From assembly GCF_001708445.1 (NCBI RefSeq), contig NZ_CP015637.1, forward strand, positions 3,101,001 to 3,165,000: a DNA stretch of 64,000 nt, read 5' to 3'. The stretch is from Pseudomonas fluorescens (GTDB lineage Bacteria; Pseudomonadota; Gammaproteobacteria; Pseudomonadales; Pseudomonadaceae). Shown piece after piece: positions 63,081-64,000 of the stretch; position 1 is the stretch's first letter; each line of letters begins with the position of its first letter. Under the pieces are notes generated by a model. That model was not told where the DNA came from, did no database searches, and saw nothing but the letters and a program-made list of their open reading frames with translations. The position numbers and the translations under genes were made by a program.

Positions 63081-64000
63081 TCACGGGGTGAGCCCCTTAC
63101 CATGACCCGCGGCTGAAAGGGCTTTTTCACCGGCCGCCAGGGCGATGCGAGCCAGTTCGGGAATCGATTTGGCTTCGGTCCGGCTCATGATCGACGCGCG
63201 ATGCTTCTCAACCGTCCTTTGGCTGATACCCAGCTCGAACGCAATGTTCTTGCTGGGGTGGCCGTCCAGGACCATCTCCATGATTTGGCGCTGGCGGGGA
63301 GTCAGGTGACTGATATGGTCAATGGCGGCCTGGCGAAGCGCCTTGAAGCCCTGGGTATCCGCTTGGTTGGCCAAGGCGTTTGTCAGGCTGGTCAATAGCT
63401 GCTGGTAACGGAACGGCTTTTCGATGAAGTCGCACACGCCGGCCTTCATCGCATCCACAACATCCGCGACGCGGCTGTTGCCACTGATCATGATGATGGG
63501 CAACTCGTCCCCCCGTGCCCTCAGACGCCCAACCACCTCCAGCCCGCTGATGCCGGAGGGGCGTGCTTCAATCACCAGGCAGCCCCGTTGATCGCCGGGA
63601 TAGCGCTCGAAAAACTGCTCGGCGCCAGCAGCGTCACGCACGGGGTAACCTTGGGCCTCCAATACCCTGCGCAAGTTGTTGCGCAACGCCTCGTCCTCGT
63701 CCACGACGTAGATCACCGCGCCCGAAGACGCCGGCAGGGCACCTGGCGCATGGCCTGTGGCTGCCGCGCTCAGTGCGGTACCAAGGGTTGCGCGCAGCGT
63801 ATTCAAGCTCACGGGTTTGCGCAGCAGCATGCAATCGGCGGCGAGGACCGCGTGGGCAACCTGCCGCTGGGTGTCGGCGGTCAGTACGATAGCCGGCGTG
63901 GTTCGGTTGAATTGATCGCGCAGTCGCTGCACCAACTGCACACCGTCCATGGCGGGGGCCAGCGCATGTTCGGTCAAGACCAGGTCAGGCTGGAGACCTG
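63081..64000 (-). CDS. Two-receiver LuxR-type regulator, 5' end outside window
   Basis: The frame is open to the window edge, so its true start is missing. First visible part: a receiver end (PDLVLTEHALAPAMDGVQLV, LLRKPVSLNTL). Second: a full receiver (VIYVVDEDEALRNNLRRVLE, CLVIEARPSGISGLEVVGRL, IEKPFRYQQLL). Then a LuxR/FixJ helix-turn-helix (LTPRQRQIMEMVLDGHPSKN, ELGISQRTVEKHR). In both receivers the position of the phospho-accepting Asp reads Glu (VLTE and VIEA). An upstream sensor kinase domain in the same protein is possible. It is transcribed toward the REP array. Confidence 0.8.
   Translation of the reverse strand, partial: GLQPDLVLTEHALAPAMDGVQLVQRLRDQFNRTTPAIVLTADTQRQVAHAVLAADCMLLRKPVSLNTLRATLGTALSAAATGHAPGALPASSGAVIYVVDEDEALRNNLRRVLEAQGYPVRDAAGAEQFFERYPGDQRGCLVIEARPSGISGLEVVGRLRARGDELPIIMISGNSRVADVVDAMKAGVCDFIEKPFRYQQLLTSLTNALANQADTQGFKALRQAAIDHISHLTPRQRQIMEMVLDGHPSKNIAFELGISQRTVEKHRASIMSRTEAKSIPELARIALAAGEKALSAAGHGKGLTP

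Overview
The window looks like the chromosome of a fluorescent pseudomonad (Pseudomonas fluorescens group). It is GC-rich throughout except for one AT-rich accessory patch. It carries a PvdQ-type pyoverdine acylase, an OprD porin, an ABC-exported O-polysaccharide cluster, ANR-type TTGAT-N4-ATCAA boxes and Pseudomonas-style REP repeat pairs. No sequence search was run; names rest on motifs and family knowledge.

Layout. 1-5.0 kb: trans-4-hydroxyproline catabolism (3' end of a proline-racemase/epimerase, deaminase, alpha-ketoglutarate semialdehyde dehydrogenase, D-hydroxyproline dehydrogenase) with a divergent AraC regulator. 5.3-8.1 kb: small proteins, including a 27-aa membrane peptide, a 48-aa Gly/His-rich lipoprotein, a frameshifted membrane protein and a zinc-ribbon glycine-zipper protein. 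8.5-12.9 kb: an AT-rich double island at tRNA-Cys, with three direct copies of the tRNA 3' half plus terminator. It holds a GNAT acetyltransferase, an integrase remnant, an AlbA/Schlafen-type protein and a convergent DUF4145 (HEPN-like) protein. 13.1-20.7 kb: pvdQ, a Fur-like small regulator, a second micro-lipoprotein, a REP pair and a 1201-aa toxin-like protein. 20.7-26.3 kb: a sulfonate/nitrate-type ABC importer with an acyl-CoA-dehydrogenase-like flavoenzyme, an AhpD-like protein and a divergent AraC regulator, then a LysR remnant.

26.6-37.2 kb: chemoreceptor, MFS exporter, a deletion scar joining the remains of an amino-acid permease and a U32 peptidase through a perfect 31-bp inverted repeat, RidA, a FabF-like synthase with an HxlR regulator, a PAS-PAS-MCP protein and an OprD porin. 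37.3-48.6 kb: polysaccharide cluster (Wzm/Wzt exporter, pyruvyl-transferase-like protein, 2OG-Fe(II) oxygenase, GT-B/GT-A fusion, WecB, two more glycosyltransferases, a sugar epimerase/reductase, and a divergent methyltransferase).

48.6-62.8 kb: a low-oxygen/stress block marked by ANR-like boxes. It contains a diguanylate cyclase, three tandem-domain universal stress proteins, an Lpp-like lipoprotein, an FNR-type [4Fe-4S] regulator in an operon with a zinc alcohol dehydrogenase, phosphoketolase, a K+ channel with an FtsH paralogue, two triple-BON proteins and a beta-CASP metallo-hydrolase. The genes would fit fermentative acetyl-phosphate and ethanol metabolism plus envelope and protein quality control under oxygen limitation. 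62.8-64 kb: a REP array and the 3' part of a two-receiver LuxR-type regulator whose phospho-acceptor Asp appears to be Glu in both receivers.
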